Source: Variovorax sp. KBW07
GTDB lineage: Bacteria; Pseudomonadota; Gammaproteobacteria; Burkholderiales; Burkholderiaceae_C
Direction of reading: 5' to 3'
Assembly: GCF_003852515.1 (NCBI RefSeq)
Contig: NZ_QAJK01000164.1
Coordinates: forward strand, 1-58,812
DNA: 58,812 bases
The translations under genes and the position numbers were made by a program. The notes below the pieces were generated by a model, which saw only the letters and a program-made list of their open reading frames with translations, had not been told where the DNA came from and made no database searches. This document shows positions 34,416-42,361 of the stretch, piece after piece. Numbering within the stretch: the first letter of the stretch is position 1; the number at the start of each line of letters is the position of its first letter.

Positions 34416-35393
34416 ATGAAGAAGCTCATTCACTCGCTGCTCGCCGTGCTGGCCTCGTCGAGCGCACTCGCACCCATTGCATCGGCCTGGGGCCAGGGCG
34501 CGCCCTGGCCGTCGCGGCCCATCAAGATCATCACGCCCACGCCCGTGGGTGTCGGCTCCGACATCTTCGCGCGCGCCTATGCGGACCGGCTCGGCCGCGC
34601 GCTGCAGACGCCGGTGGTGGTCGAGAACCGGCCCGGCGCGCTGGCCTCCATCGGCACCGATGCGGTGGCCAAGGCGACGCCCGACGGCTACACGATTTTG
34701 TTCTCGACCAGCAACCCGTTCACCATGACGCCGTTCCTGCTCTCGAAGATGCCCTACGATGCGAAGCACGACCTGGTGCCCGTGACACAGGCGCTCAAGG
34801 GCGGCTCGTTCATCGTGGCCAACAGCGCCGTGTCGGCGAAGAACATTCCCGAGCTGGTGGCGCTGGCCAAGCGCGAGCCGGGCAAGATCTCGTTTGCCTC
34901 GTACGGCTCCGGCACCACCTCGCACCTGGGCTTCGAGCTGTTCCAGGAAGCCGCGGGCATCGAACTGCTGCACGTGCCCTACAAGCAGAGCGCGGCGCCG
35001 GACCTGCTCGGCGGCCAGGTGCAACTGGGCTTCGAGCCACCGGTCTCGGCGCTGGCCAACATCAAGTCGGGGCGGCTCAAGGCCCTGGCCTATACCGGCA
35101 GCAAGCGCAGCCCGGCCATGCCCGACGTGCCCACGCTGTCTGAAACCTACCCGGGCGTCGAGGTGTTCACCTGGCTGGGCTTCTGGGTGCCCGCCAAGAC
35201 GCCGCCGGCGGTGGTGGCGCGCTTGAACAAAGAAATCGTCGCCATCACGCACTCGCCCGAGATGGTCAGGCTCATCAATGAAGCGGGCCTCGACCCCATC
35301 GGCAGCACGCCCGCCGAAGCCGCGGCCGCCGTCGACCGCGAAGCCCAGGCCATGGGCCGCCTGATCAAGGCCAAGAACATCCGCATCGACTGA
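34416..35393 (+). CDS. TctC/Bug-family periplasmic solute-binding protein
   Basis: 325 residues with a Sec signal peptide (about 1-28, ending near SAWGQG). The mature part has the Bug signature WPSRPIKIITPTPVGVGSDIFAR, VVENRPGA and the HVPYK region typical of tripartite tricarboxylate transporter receptors. No TctA or TctB membrane subunit is nearby, as is common in Burkholderiales. It presumably binds the carboxylate substrate or inducer of this operon. A GGAGA site lies upstream of the ATG. Confidence 0.9.
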   Translation: MKKLIHSLLAVLASSSALAPIASAWGQGAPWPSRPIKIITPTPVGVGSDIFARAYADRLGRALQTPVVVENRPGALASIGTDAVAKATPDGYTILFSTSNPFTMTPFLLSKMPYDAKHDLVPVTQALKGGSFIVANSAVSAKNIPELVALAKREPGKISFASYGSGTTSHLGFELFQEAAGIELLHVPYKQSAAPDLLGGQVQLGFEPPVSALANIKSGRLKALAYTGSKRSPAMPDVPTLSETYPGVEVFTWLGFWVPAKTPPAVVARLNKEIVAITHSPEMVRLINEAGLDPIGSTPAEAAAAVDREAQAMGRLIKAKNIRID

Positions 35394-35475
35394 CGGTGCC
35401 CCGGGCCCGGCTACGCGCCGCGCCCCGTTTCATTTCTTCCCCCGCTTTCCGCTTTCCGTTTTTCGCGCCACGACG

Positions 35476-35498
35476 CGGCACCTGCAACACAGGTGCCG
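35476..35498 (+). terminator. Stable hairpin between tctC-type gene and porin
   Basis: Perfect 9-base stem (35476-35484 with 35490-35498) and loop CAACA, extendable by a G-U and a C-G pair. A T6 run follows about 17 bases later. It may be a partial terminator or a leader structure of the porin mRNA. Confidence 0.5.
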
Positions 35499-35538
35499 TG
35501 CGCCGCCGCATGCCATTTTTTACAACGAGGAGACACGC

Positions 35539-36585
35539 ATGAAAAAACACACTCTGCCATTTCGCCGCCGGCTGTCGCACGCCGTGACCGGCGCGCTCTG
35601 CTTCGCCGCCAGCGCGAGCGCCACGGCGCAATCGAGCGTGCAACTGTTCGGCACGCTGGACATGAACATCACCTACACCAGGAGCGATGGGCGCTCGGTC
35701 AAGTCGATGGACCAGGGTGGCAACATCTTTCCCAGCCGCCTCGGCTTTCGGGGCACGGAAGACCTGGGTGGCGGGCTGGCCGCGAGCTTCTGGCTCGAGA
35801 TGGCACTGCTGCCCGACACCGGCGAGATACAGGGCGTCGGTTTTCATCGCCGCTCCACCATGAGCATCTCGCACAACAGCTTCGGCGAACTGCGGCTCGG
35901 TCGCGACTACACGCCTACCTTCTGGAACATCTCGCAGTTCTCGCCCTTCGGCACCGTGGGTGTCGGCGGCTCGGCCAACATCATCGAGGGCTGGCCCTTC
36001 GGCCTGGTCGGTGCACGCACGCTGACACGCGCCAACAACTCCGTGGGCTACTTCCTGCCCAAGGGCCTGGGCGGTTTCTATGGACAGGCGATGTACGCGC
36101 TGCCCGAAGGCGACGACGGCGCCCGCTACCGCGGCGGACGCCTGGGCTGGACCAACGGCACGGCCGATGTGGCGGTTGCCTACGGAGTCACCCCGGTCGG
36201 CCCCAACGACTACCGCGTGGCGAGCATCGGCGGCACCTACGACTTCGGACTCGCCAAGCTCTACGCCAACTACTACCGGCAGAAGGCCGAGGGCGACAAG
36301 CAGGTCAACACGATGCTGGGGGTGAGCGTGCCGGTCGGTCCCGGCGTGATCAAGGCCTCGGTGGCGCGCTCCAACCGTTCGGGGCCGGGCCTGGACGACG
36401 ACGATGCAACCCAGTACGCCATCGGCTACGTGCACTACCTCAGCAAGCGCACCGCGCTGTACGGCACCTACTCGCTGATTCGCAATCGCGGCAACGCGGC
36501 CTACGTCGTGAGCGACTCGGCGCCGGCCAGCACACCGGGCCGTCCGGCGCGCGGGGTGCAGTTCGGCATCTCTCACAGCTTCTGA
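35539..36585 (+). CDS. Gram-negative porin (Porin_4 type)
   Basis: 348 residues with a signal peptide cleaved near ASATAQ-SS. The mature N terminus SSVQLFGTLDMNITYTRS and the internal motifs SRLGFRGTEDLGGGLAASFWLE and GELRLGRDYTP are hallmarks of betaproteobacterial trimeric general porins. It ends in VQFGISHSF with the C-terminal Phe needed for outer-membrane assembly. A GAGGAG site is upstream. It is last of the LysR-controlled cluster and may be a dedicated uptake channel for its substrate, although the 145-base gap with a hairpin allows separate expression. Confidence 0.92.
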   Translation: MKKHTLPFRRRLSHAVTGALCFAASASATAQSSVQLFGTLDMNITYTRSDGRSVKSMDQGGNIFPSRLGFRGTEDLGGGLAASFWLEMALLPDTGEIQGVGFHRRSTMSISHNSFGELRLGRDYTPTFWNISQFSPFGTVGVGGSANIIEGWPFGLVGARTLTRANNSVGYFLPKGLGGFYGQAMYALPEGDDGARYRGGRLGWTNGTADVAVAYGVTPVGPNDYRVASIGGTYDFGLAKLYANYYRQKAEGDKQVNTMLGVSVPVGPGVIKASVARSNRSGPGLDDDDATQYAIGYVHYLSKRTALYGTYSLIRNRGNAAYVVSDSAPASTPGRPARGVQFGISHSF

Positions 36586-36625
36586 TTGCGTTCTTCTTCT
36601 TCACTCGCTTACATGCCCGGTGGCA

Positions 36626-36649
36626 GCGGGGCCGATGCATCGGCCCCGC
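36626..36649. terminator. 24-base perfect palindrome between convergent genes
   Basis: Perfect 12-base arms, GC-rich at the base with GATG/CATC at the centre. It lies between the porin (+, ends 36585) and the hydrolase (-, ends 36663). It is well placed as a bidirectional terminator, without strong T tracts. Confidence 0.65.
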
Positions 36650-36662
36650 CGACCGGTGCGCA

Positions 36663-37454
36663 TTACCTGGCCGCCGCGGCAACCGCCACCTTGTCGGCCG
36701 CCTGCCTGATCAGCGCCGCAACGGCCCTGGGGTTCGACACATACACCGCGTGGCTGCCCGGCACTTCAGTGACCACCGCCCCCGCGCGCTTGGACATGTT
36801 GCGCTGCGCCGGCGGCGGAATCATCTTGTCGTCCTTGGCCACGAGGTACCAGCTGGGCTTCGACTTCCACGCGGGCTCGCTCACCGCGCCGCCCAGCGCG
36901 GCGACGCCCCACGGCACTTGCGAATTGGCCATGAAGGCGGCCGTTTCGGGCTTCACGTCGGCAGCGAAAGAGGCGGCGAACTTGGGCTTGTCGAGCATCA
37001 GGAAGCCGTCGACCGGCGCAAGGATCGGGGGCACCGGCGCGCCGGGCGGCGGGTTCTTGATCAGCGAATCGACCGACTCGCCCTTGTCGGGAGCGAAGGC
37101 GGCGATGTAGACCAGGCCCGCCACCTTCTCGTCGTTGCCCGCCTCGGAAACGACGACACCGCCGTAGGAGTGGCCGACCAGAACCACCGGCCCCTTCTGC
37201 GCCGCAATCACGCGCTTGGTGACGGCAACGTCGTCGGCCAGCGAAATGGTCGGGTTCTGCACGATGGAAACCTCGTACCCCTGCTTCGTGAGGATCTTGT
37301 GGACGCCTTCCCAGCCGGACCCATCGACGAAGCCGCCGTGCACGAGCACGACGCTGGGCTTTGCCGGCGCAGCGGCGGAGGCGGCACCGGCCGTGACGAC
37401 GGCGGCGGCGCTGAGAGTGACGGCGAAGAGTTTTGCGATCTTGGACACGGACAT
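36663..37454 (-). CDS. Secreted alpha/beta hydrolase
   Basis: 263 residues with a Sec signal peptide (cleavage near AASAAA). Alpha/beta hydrolase fold: oxyanion-loop VLVHGGFVDGSGW, nucleophile elbow GHSYGG, and a C-terminal His in PGSHAVYVSNP. It resembles the EstC/hydroxynitrile-lyase-like esterase group common in proteobacteria. The start at ATG 37454 has an AGGAG site. The upstream region contains an 8-base-spaced inverted repeat of MarR/TetR type. The substrate is unknown. Confidence 0.85.
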   Translation of the reverse strand: MSVSKIAKLFAVTLSAAAVVTAGAASAAAPAKPSVVLVHGGFVDGSGWEGVHKILTKQGYEVSIVQNPTISLADDVAVTKRVIAAQKGPVVLVGHSYGGVVVSEAGNDEKVAGLVYIAAFAPDKGESVDSLIKNPPPGAPVPPILAPVDGFLMLDKPKFAASFAADVKPETAAFMANSQVPWGVAALGGAVSEPAWKSKPSWYLVAKDDKMIPPPAQRNMSKRAGAVVTEVPGSHAVYVSNPRAVAALIRQAADKVAVAAAAR

Positions 37455-37562
37455 TTGCGACTCCTGATGCGCGCCTTGGCACGCTGGTTGAACGAGTGCG
37501 TAGAAGGTGATGCCACTGAAAGCCGCACACAAAACTTTCGCGGCGACGTAAATTTAAGCTCG

Positions 37563-37584
37563 AATAGTTTAAGTGTCAACTATT
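37563..37584. promoter_or_regulatory. Inverted repeat AATAGTT-N8-AACTATT
   Basis: Perfect 7-base arms in an AT-rich island about 110 bases upstream of the secreted hydrolase. The core TAGTT-N8-AACTA resembles MarR-family operators. No MarR gene is in the window, so the binder is not identified. Confidence 0.6.
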
Positions 37585-37744
37585 TATTTTTGAACTTGTT
37601 TGGATGGAGCCCGGGGAAGGGGCGTGCCATCTCTTCAACCGTCAAAGGAAGCGATCGCGCAACTCGACGCCGCGCTGGCAAGGCACAAGGAGTTTTCTTT
37701 GGCGCCCCAGCGGCATGCTGGCCAAGGCGCACGGTGTCGGGGAG

Positions 37745-38974
37745 CTACCTCGCCTTGGCGTGGGTCATCCCGTCGGTCCAGATGTCTCGCATCTTTTCAA
37801 GCAGGTCTTTCGGGATGCGTGGGTCACGCGCCGCCTTTCGCAGCGTCTTGCGCATCCCTTCTGCGATTCGCGCGAGAACGAGCTTCGGCTTTGCGACCCC
37901 GCAGACCTTGCTGCCGAACAGCAGCAACTCCTCGGTCGTCGGGTAGGCCTTCGTGTGGCCCTTGCCGGCGAAGAGCTTGAGCGCCATGGTGCGGTCCTCG
38001 AGCTCGGGGCCGCCTTCATAGCGTGTGTACCGGTAGAGCGCAGTTGTCACCACGTCGAACATCGGCGCAAGGCGGCAATCGGCGGCCGAGGTGTAGAGCA
38101 CACCGTAGTTCTTGAGGTGGCCGTCGCCATTGCGCAGCATGATGCTGAACGCCACCTGCTCGAAGAAGCGCTCGAGGTTATCGCTGGGCATCTGCAGGTA
38201 CTGCATCAGCTCGGCGATGCGCTGATAGCTCCCCTGGTACTTACGATCGGACTGGATGTCCCGCACCCGAAGACTCATCAGCGCCGCCATGTCCTCGAAT
38301 CCGATGCGCGCCCCGTCCGCCCCGATATCGAACCGGTCGACCAGCAGCAGATGCCCGTCGTCCGAGAGGTCGAATGTGGGCGTCTCGATGCCTGCATGGC
38401 CGGCGGCCGTCAGGCACATGAACTCGTTGGCCGACAGATCCGGATAGGACGGCGCTGCGGCCTTCACGATGATCGTGGGCACCGGAATGCTGACCCGGTC
38501 CGGCACCATGATCTTGGGCTGCATGCCGGCAATGCCGGCGCCGGTGCTCAGGTAGGCGCGCACCAGTTCGTCGAACACCTCGGGCGTGTAGCGGGTGCCG
38601 AGCAAGGTCTTGCGCTCGATGATCCGGGGCGCCGCAACCGGCTGCGCCCCCGGCAGCCGAAAACCCAGGCGCCCGATGCCGTTGGAACCCGCCACCGCGA
38701 GCAGGTGCATCGGCGTGAGTTGCTGCTTGGGGAACATCTCTCGCAGACGCAGGTACAGGTCGCCCTCGGGCAGGTTCTGGTCCATCACGGCGAAGAGGTC
38801 GCCGTCCTGGTAGGTCGGCCGGACCGGTGGCATCAGCAACGCGACCGAAGGCTGCTCCACACGGGCGTCGAGATACCGGAACTCGTAGACCGAGTGCTTG
38901 AGCAGTTGTCCGGCCGGCGCGCCGGCGATCTCGACATCGAGCTGCCTGATTTTTTCAGGAAGCATCGTCGTCAT
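37745..38974 (-). CDS. hipA: HipA-family serine/threonine kinase toxin
   Basis: About 409 residues (start ATG 38974; ATG 38965 is also possible). HipA kinases slow growth and cause persistence, classically by phosphorylating GltX. Visible motifs: GMQPKIMV (ATP-binding loop), FDLSDDGHLLLVDRFD, and catalytic region MLRNGDGHLKNYGVLY followed by the metal-binding LAPMFDVVTT. It overlaps the antitoxin gene by 20 bases, as in many hipBA pairs. The HipA_N and HipA_C parts both appear complete, so it is probably functional. Confidence 0.9.
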   Translation of the reverse strand: MTTMLPEKIRQLDVEIAGAPAGQLLKHSVYEFRYLDARVEQPSVALLMPPVRPTYQDGDLFAVMDQNLPEGDLYLRLREMFPKQQLTPMHLLAVAGSNGIGRLGFRLPGAQPVAAPRIIERKTLLGTRYTPEVFDELVRAYLSTGAGIAGMQPKIMVPDRVSIPVPTIIVKAAAPSYPDLSANEFMCLTAAGHAGIETPTFDLSDDGHLLLVDRFDIGADGARIGFEDMAALMSLRVRDIQSDRKYQGSYQRIAELMQYLQMPSDNLERFFEQVAFSIMLRNGDGHLKNYGVLYTSAADCRLAPMFDVVTTALYRYTRYEGGPELEDRTMALKLFAGKGHTKAYPTTEELLLFGSKVCGVAKPKLVLARIAEGMRKTLRKAARDPRIPKDLLEKMRDIWTDGMTHAKAR

Positions 38975-39236
38975 CCTGTCCGAAGCGCTCCGTGACCTCC
39001 TCCAGCGTCGGCATGCCGAGGCTCTCCAGGCGGATCGTGAGATCCATGGCGCGCAGGATGTCGAAAAGCGAAGCAAGGGTGATGTCCTCCCCCCGTTCCA
39101 GGCGATAGAGCACGTTGCGCGCGCGGCCCGAGCGCGCGGCAATGTCCGTCGCCTTCAGGCGGCCTTCTTTTCGTGCGCGTTGGATGGCCAGACCCAGCTC
39201 GACAGGCAGGCGGATTTTGTCCTTCATACGCCACAT
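38955..39236 (-). CDS. hipB: HipB-family antitoxin (XRE helix-turn-helix)
   Basis: 93 residues (ATG 39236; ATG 39227 is also possible). The helix-turn-helix comprises LGLAIQRARKEGRLKATDIAARSGRARNVLYRLERGEDITLASLFDILRA. An acidic Asp/Glu-rich tail (GQDDDDAS) ends the protein. It binds and neutralises HipA and represses the operon. A near-canonical HipB operator lies 21-40 bases upstream of the start. Confidence 0.88.
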   Translation of the reverse strand: MWRMKDKIRLPVELGLAIQRARKEGRLKATDIAARSGRARNVLYRLERGEDITLASLFDILRAMDLTIRLESLGMPTLEEVTERFGQDDDDAS

Positions 39237-39256
39237 TTTGTGACCATACTCAAAGA

Positions 39257-39276
39257 ATGTCCATCAAAAAGGACAT
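39257..39276. promoter_or_regulatory. HipB operator ATGTCC-N8-GGACAT
   Basis: Perfect 6-base arms with an 8-base spacer, the same geometry as the E. coli HipB site TATCC-N8-GGATA. It lies just upstream of hipB, so it should mediate autorepression. Only one such site was seen. Confidence 0.8.
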
Positions 39277-39404
39277 CTTTTTTCCGCGAACGCCAGTGGA
39301 ACAGCAAAGCCCTTCACCGCATATCCATAGCCGGATTCATTCTTTGGCAGCCACCCCACCGCGCGCCAACACTCACCGTCTTTATCTTTCGGCGGAGAAG
39401 CCCG

Positions 39405-40421
39405 ATGACTGTTCCCCTCGACCCATTTCCGGCATCGCGCCGCAGCGTGCTGCAGGCCGGCGCCGCAGCCGCGCTGGTCGGCTCGGCCAGCTTGCTGGCA
39501 GCCAATGCGTGGTCGCAACCGCGCAAGCTCACGTTTGCATGGAGCCAGGCCGGCTTCTGCCTGGCACCCGTGCCCGTGGCGCTGGAGCGCGGCATCTTCG
39601 AGAAGAACGGGCTCGACGTCGAACTGCTCAACTGGGCCGGCTCTTCCGACCAGATGCTCGAGGCGCTCGCCACGGGCAAGGCCGACGTGGGCGTCGGGTT
39701 GATCCACCGCTGGGTGAAGCCGCTCGAAGCCGGCTTCGACGTCAAGGTGGTGGGCAGCATCCACGGCGGCTGCCTGCGGCTGGTCGGCGCCAAGGCGGCC
39801 GGCGTGACCGCCGAGCTGGGAAGCCTCAAGGGCAAGACCATCGGCGTGTCGGACCTGAACAGCCCCGCCAAGCAGTTCTATGCGATTCACCTGGCCAAGA
39901 AAGGCATCGACATCGAGAAGGAAGTGGAGTGGCGCGTGTACCCGGCCGACCTGCTCGACATCGCGGTGAAGAAAGGCGAGATCCAGGCCATTGCCGACGG
40001 CGACCCGAACGTGTTCTTGATCGAGAAGCGCAACCCCGGCGTCTTCACGGAGATCGCGAACAGCGCCAAGGGCGAGTACGCCGAACGCCTGTGCTGCATC
40101 GTCGGCGCGCGCGGCGAGTTTGCGCGCAACGACAAGGCCCGCGCGGCGGCGGTGGTGCGCGCGCTGGCACAGGCCTCCGACTACGTTTCGGAAAACCCGA
40201 ACGAGGCCGCGAAGATCTATTCGAAGTACGCCCCCAAGGTGGCGGTGGAAGACCTGCAGAAGCTGTTGGCCGAGCTCAGCTACAAGCACCACCCGGCCGG
40301 CAAGGCCCTGCGCAATGAGGTCGAGGCCTTTGCCAGCGACTTCCGCAACGCCGGCATCCTGAAGAAGAGCACCGACGTGGTGAAGTTCGCCAACCACGTG
40401 TCGCTGGACGTGCTCGCATGA
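39405..40421 (+). CDS. NMT1/SsuA-type ABC substrate-binding protein
   Basis: 338 residues. The N terminus has a twin-Arg-like signal (SRRSVLQAGAAAALVGSAS) with cleavage near ANAWS-QP. The mature protein has the type-II periplasmic fold of sulfonate/nitrate/thiamin-precursor binders: WSQAGFCLAPVPVALERGIFEKNGLDVELLNW, LEALATGKADVGVG, LKGKTIGVSDL. It is the first gene of a four-gene operon and overlaps the permease start (ATGA). A GGAG site precedes the ATG. The ligand is not deducible; alkanesulfonates are typical for the family. Confidence 0.9.
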   Translation: MTVPLDPFPASRRSVLQAGAAAALVGSASLLAANAWSQPRKLTFAWSQAGFCLAPVPVALERGIFEKNGLDVELLNWAGSSDQMLEALATGKADVGVGLIHRWVKPLEAGFDVKVVGSIHGGCLRLVGAKAAGVTAELGSLKGKTIGVSDLNSPAKQFYAIHLAKKGIDIEKEVEWRVYPADLLDIAVKKGEIQAIADGDPNVFLIEKRNPGVFTEIANSAKGEYAERLCCIVGARGEFARNDKARAAAVVRALAQASDYVSENPNEAAKIYSKYAPKVAVEDLQKLLAELSYKHHPAGKALRNEVEAFASDFRNAGILKKSTDVVKFANHVSLDVLA

Positions 40422-41521
40422 CCACCGCCGACCAGCTCCTCGATTCGCCGCTGGGCCGCCAGGGCGCACCCACCGCGCAACGCGCGCCCCGTGCGCCCAC
40501 GCCGCAGGCAAGTGCGAGCCCAAGCGCAAGCGCCGTCCCGGCCTCTCTGCGCGAAGCACCCGCCACGGGCTTCTGGCGCACCGGCCTTCTTGCCGCGGCG
40601 GCCTGGCTAGCGCTGGGCCTTCTCACGCTGCTCTGGCCCAACAAGGAGATCGGCTTCAGCGACTGGGCCTTCACGCAGGAGTTCGGCATTGCCACGCTGG
40701 TGGTGTCGGCGCTGCTGCTGGCCGTCGTGTTGCTGGGCCCGCGCGCCGGCCGCATCGGCGGCGCGCTGCGTCCGGCGGGCCAATGGCTGGTGGCCGGTGC
40801 CGTGGTACTCGCGCTGTGGGAAATTGGCACCGCCAAGCTCGCGGTGCTGCCCTCCCCCTTCTTCGCGCCGCCGCAGAGCCTGATCGACGTGGCGTATGAA
40901 GACTGGCGCCGGCTGGGCTTGTCGACCGCGTACTCGCTGCGCTTGCTGGCCAACGGCTTCGTGATCGGCGCGCTGGTCGGCTTTGTCACGGGCGTGTCCA
41001 TCGGCTGGTCGCGCATCGCGGGCTACTGGGTGCATCCGCTGCTGCGCTTCCTGGGGCCGGTGCCGGCCTCGGCGCTGCTGCCGCTGGCCTTCTTCTTCGC
41101 GCCCTCCAGCTACGTTGCGGCCGTGTTCCTGGTGGCCCTGGCCACCTTCTTCCCGGTGGCGGTGCTCACCTGGTCGGGCGTGGCATCGGTCAACAAGAGC
41201 TACTACGACGTGGCGCGCACGCTCGGGGCTTCGGAGCGCTTCCTGGTGCTGCGCGTGGCGATTCCCGCTGCGCTGCCGCAGGTGTTCGTGGGCCTGTTCA
41301 TGGGCCTCGGAGCCTCGTTCTCGGTGCTGATCACGGCCGAGATGATGGGCGTGAAGGCCGGGCTCGGCTGGTACCTGCAGTGGGCGCAGGGCTGGGCCTC
41401 GTACGCAAACATGTATGCGGCGCTGTTCGTCATGGCGGTGCTGTGCTCCGGGCTGATCACGCTGCTTTTCAAGGTGCGCGACCGCGTGCTGTCGTGGCAG
41501 AAGGGAACCGTCAAATGGTAG
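40418..41521 (+). CDS. ABC transporter permease, SsuC/TauC type with long N terminus
   Basis: 367 residues, about 100 more than usual. An Ala/Pro/Ser-rich cytoplasmic leader and extra N-terminal helices (about 50-70, 86-105 and 125-145) precede the standard BPD_transp_1 domain. That domain (about 170-350) has the EAA loop near YDVARTLGASERFLVLRVAIPAALPQVF. Gene overlaps on both sides (ATGA with the binding protein; 7 bases with the ATPase) show one translational unit. The additional N-terminal helices recall permeases with a fused second membrane block, but only one transport domain is present. Confidence 0.9.
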   Translation: MTTADQLLDSPLGRQGAPTAQRAPRAPTPQASASPSASAVPASLREAPATGFWRTGLLAAAAWLALGLLTLLWPNKEIGFSDWAFTQEFGIATLVVSALLLAVVLLGPRAGRIGGALRPAGQWLVAGAVVLALWEIGTAKLAVLPSPFFAPPQSLIDVAYEDWRRLGLSTAYSLRLLANGFVIGALVGFVTGVSIGWSRIAGYWVHPLLRFLGPVPASALLPLAFFFAPSSYVAAVFLVALATFFPVAVLTWSGVASVNKSYYDVARTLGASERFLVLRVAIPAALPQVFVGLFMGLGASFSVLITAEMMGVKAGLGWYLQWAQGWASYANMYAALFVMAVLCSGLITLLFKVRDRVLSWQKGTVKW

Positions 41522-42360
41522 ACACCGTGCTCTCCCCCGCGCCATCGCCATCGCCATCGCCATCGCCATCGCCATCGCCATCGCCGTCTGCCACTTCGCG
41601 GGCCACCGGCGCGCACATCGACATCCGCGGCGTGAGCCACTGGTTCGACGTGCCGGCAGGTCCGCTGCAGGTGCTCGACGACATCGACCTCACGGTGAAG
41701 CCCGGTGAGTTCGTCGCGTTGCTGGGCCCGAGCGGCTGCGGCAAGTCGACACTGCTGCGGCTGGTGGCCGGGCTCGAACCCGCCACGGCCGGCCGCATCA
41801 CTCAAGACGATGTGCCGATCACGCGGCCCGACCCATCGCGCATCGTCGTGTTCCAGGACCCGACGCTCTACCCCTGGCGCAGCGTGTGGGACAACGTGGC
41901 GCTGGGCCTGCAGGCGCGCGGCATGCTCAAGGCGCAGCGCGGCCGTGTCGACGAGGCGCTCAAGCTGGTGGGCCTGAGCGACTTCGCGAAGGCCTTTCCG
42001 CACCAGCTCTCGGGCGGCATGGCGCAGCGCGTGGCATTGGCGCGCGCGCTGGTCAACGACCCGCAGTTGCTGGTGCTCGACGAACCGCTCGGCAAGCTCG
42101 ATTCGCTCACGCGCATCGCGATGCAGAGCGAGCTGGTCAACCTGTGGCAGCGCGCGGGCTTCTCGGCGCTGCTGGTCACGCACGACGTGGAAGAGGCGCT
42201 GTTCCTAGCCAACCGCGTGATCGTGCTGAGCGACCGGCCGGCACGCATCGCGGCGGAGATCGTGGTCGACCTGCCGTACCCGCGGCACCGCGGACACGCA
42301 CGGCTCGCGGAGCTTCGCCATGAAGCATTGCGACACCTGGGGCTGGACGCCACCTGGTGA
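41515..42360 (+). CDS. ABC transporter ATPase, SsuB/TauB type
   Basis: 281 residues. Walker A GPSGCGKST, signature LSGGMAQRVALARAL, Walker B LLVLDEPLG and H-loop THDVEEAL are all intact. The Q-loop lies in VFQDPTLYPW. The first 25 residues hold a Pro-Ser repeat encoded by seven perfect GCCATC hexamers. It starts inside the end of the permease gene and is followed by the cytochrome gene after one base. It drives import by the same operon. Confidence 0.92.
   Translation: MVDTVLSPAPSPSPSPSPSPSPSPSATSRATGAHIDIRGVSHWFDVPAGPLQVLDDIDLTVKPGEFVALLGPSGCGKSTLLRLVAGLEPATAGRITQDDVPITRPDPSRIVVFQDPTLYPWRSVWDNVALGLQARGMLKAQRGRVDEALKLVGLSDFAKAFPHQLSGGMAQRVALARALVNDPQLLVLDEPLGKLDSLTRIAMQSELVNLWQRAGFSALLVTHDVEEALFLANRVIVLSDRPARIAAEIVVDLPYPRHRGHARLAELRHEALRHLGLDATW
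41541..41582 (+). repeat. Hexanucleotide tandem repeat (GCCATC)7
   Basis: Seven perfect copies plus a GCCGTC variant, in frame within the ATPase gene and encoding Pro-Ser dipeptides. Copy-number change would alter the leader by two residues without shifting the frame. Confidence 0.95.
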
Positions 42361-42361
42361 C

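Noticed and set aside
37600-37744. Possible remnant of a coding gene before hipA
   Set aside because: The + frame near 37620-37690 reads like a short helix (SKEAIAQLDAALARHKEF), but it has no family match I recognise and runs into hipA antisense; too weak to annotate.
41541-41582. CRISPR-like array
   Set aside because: Units are six bases with no spacers; it is a simple coding repeat.
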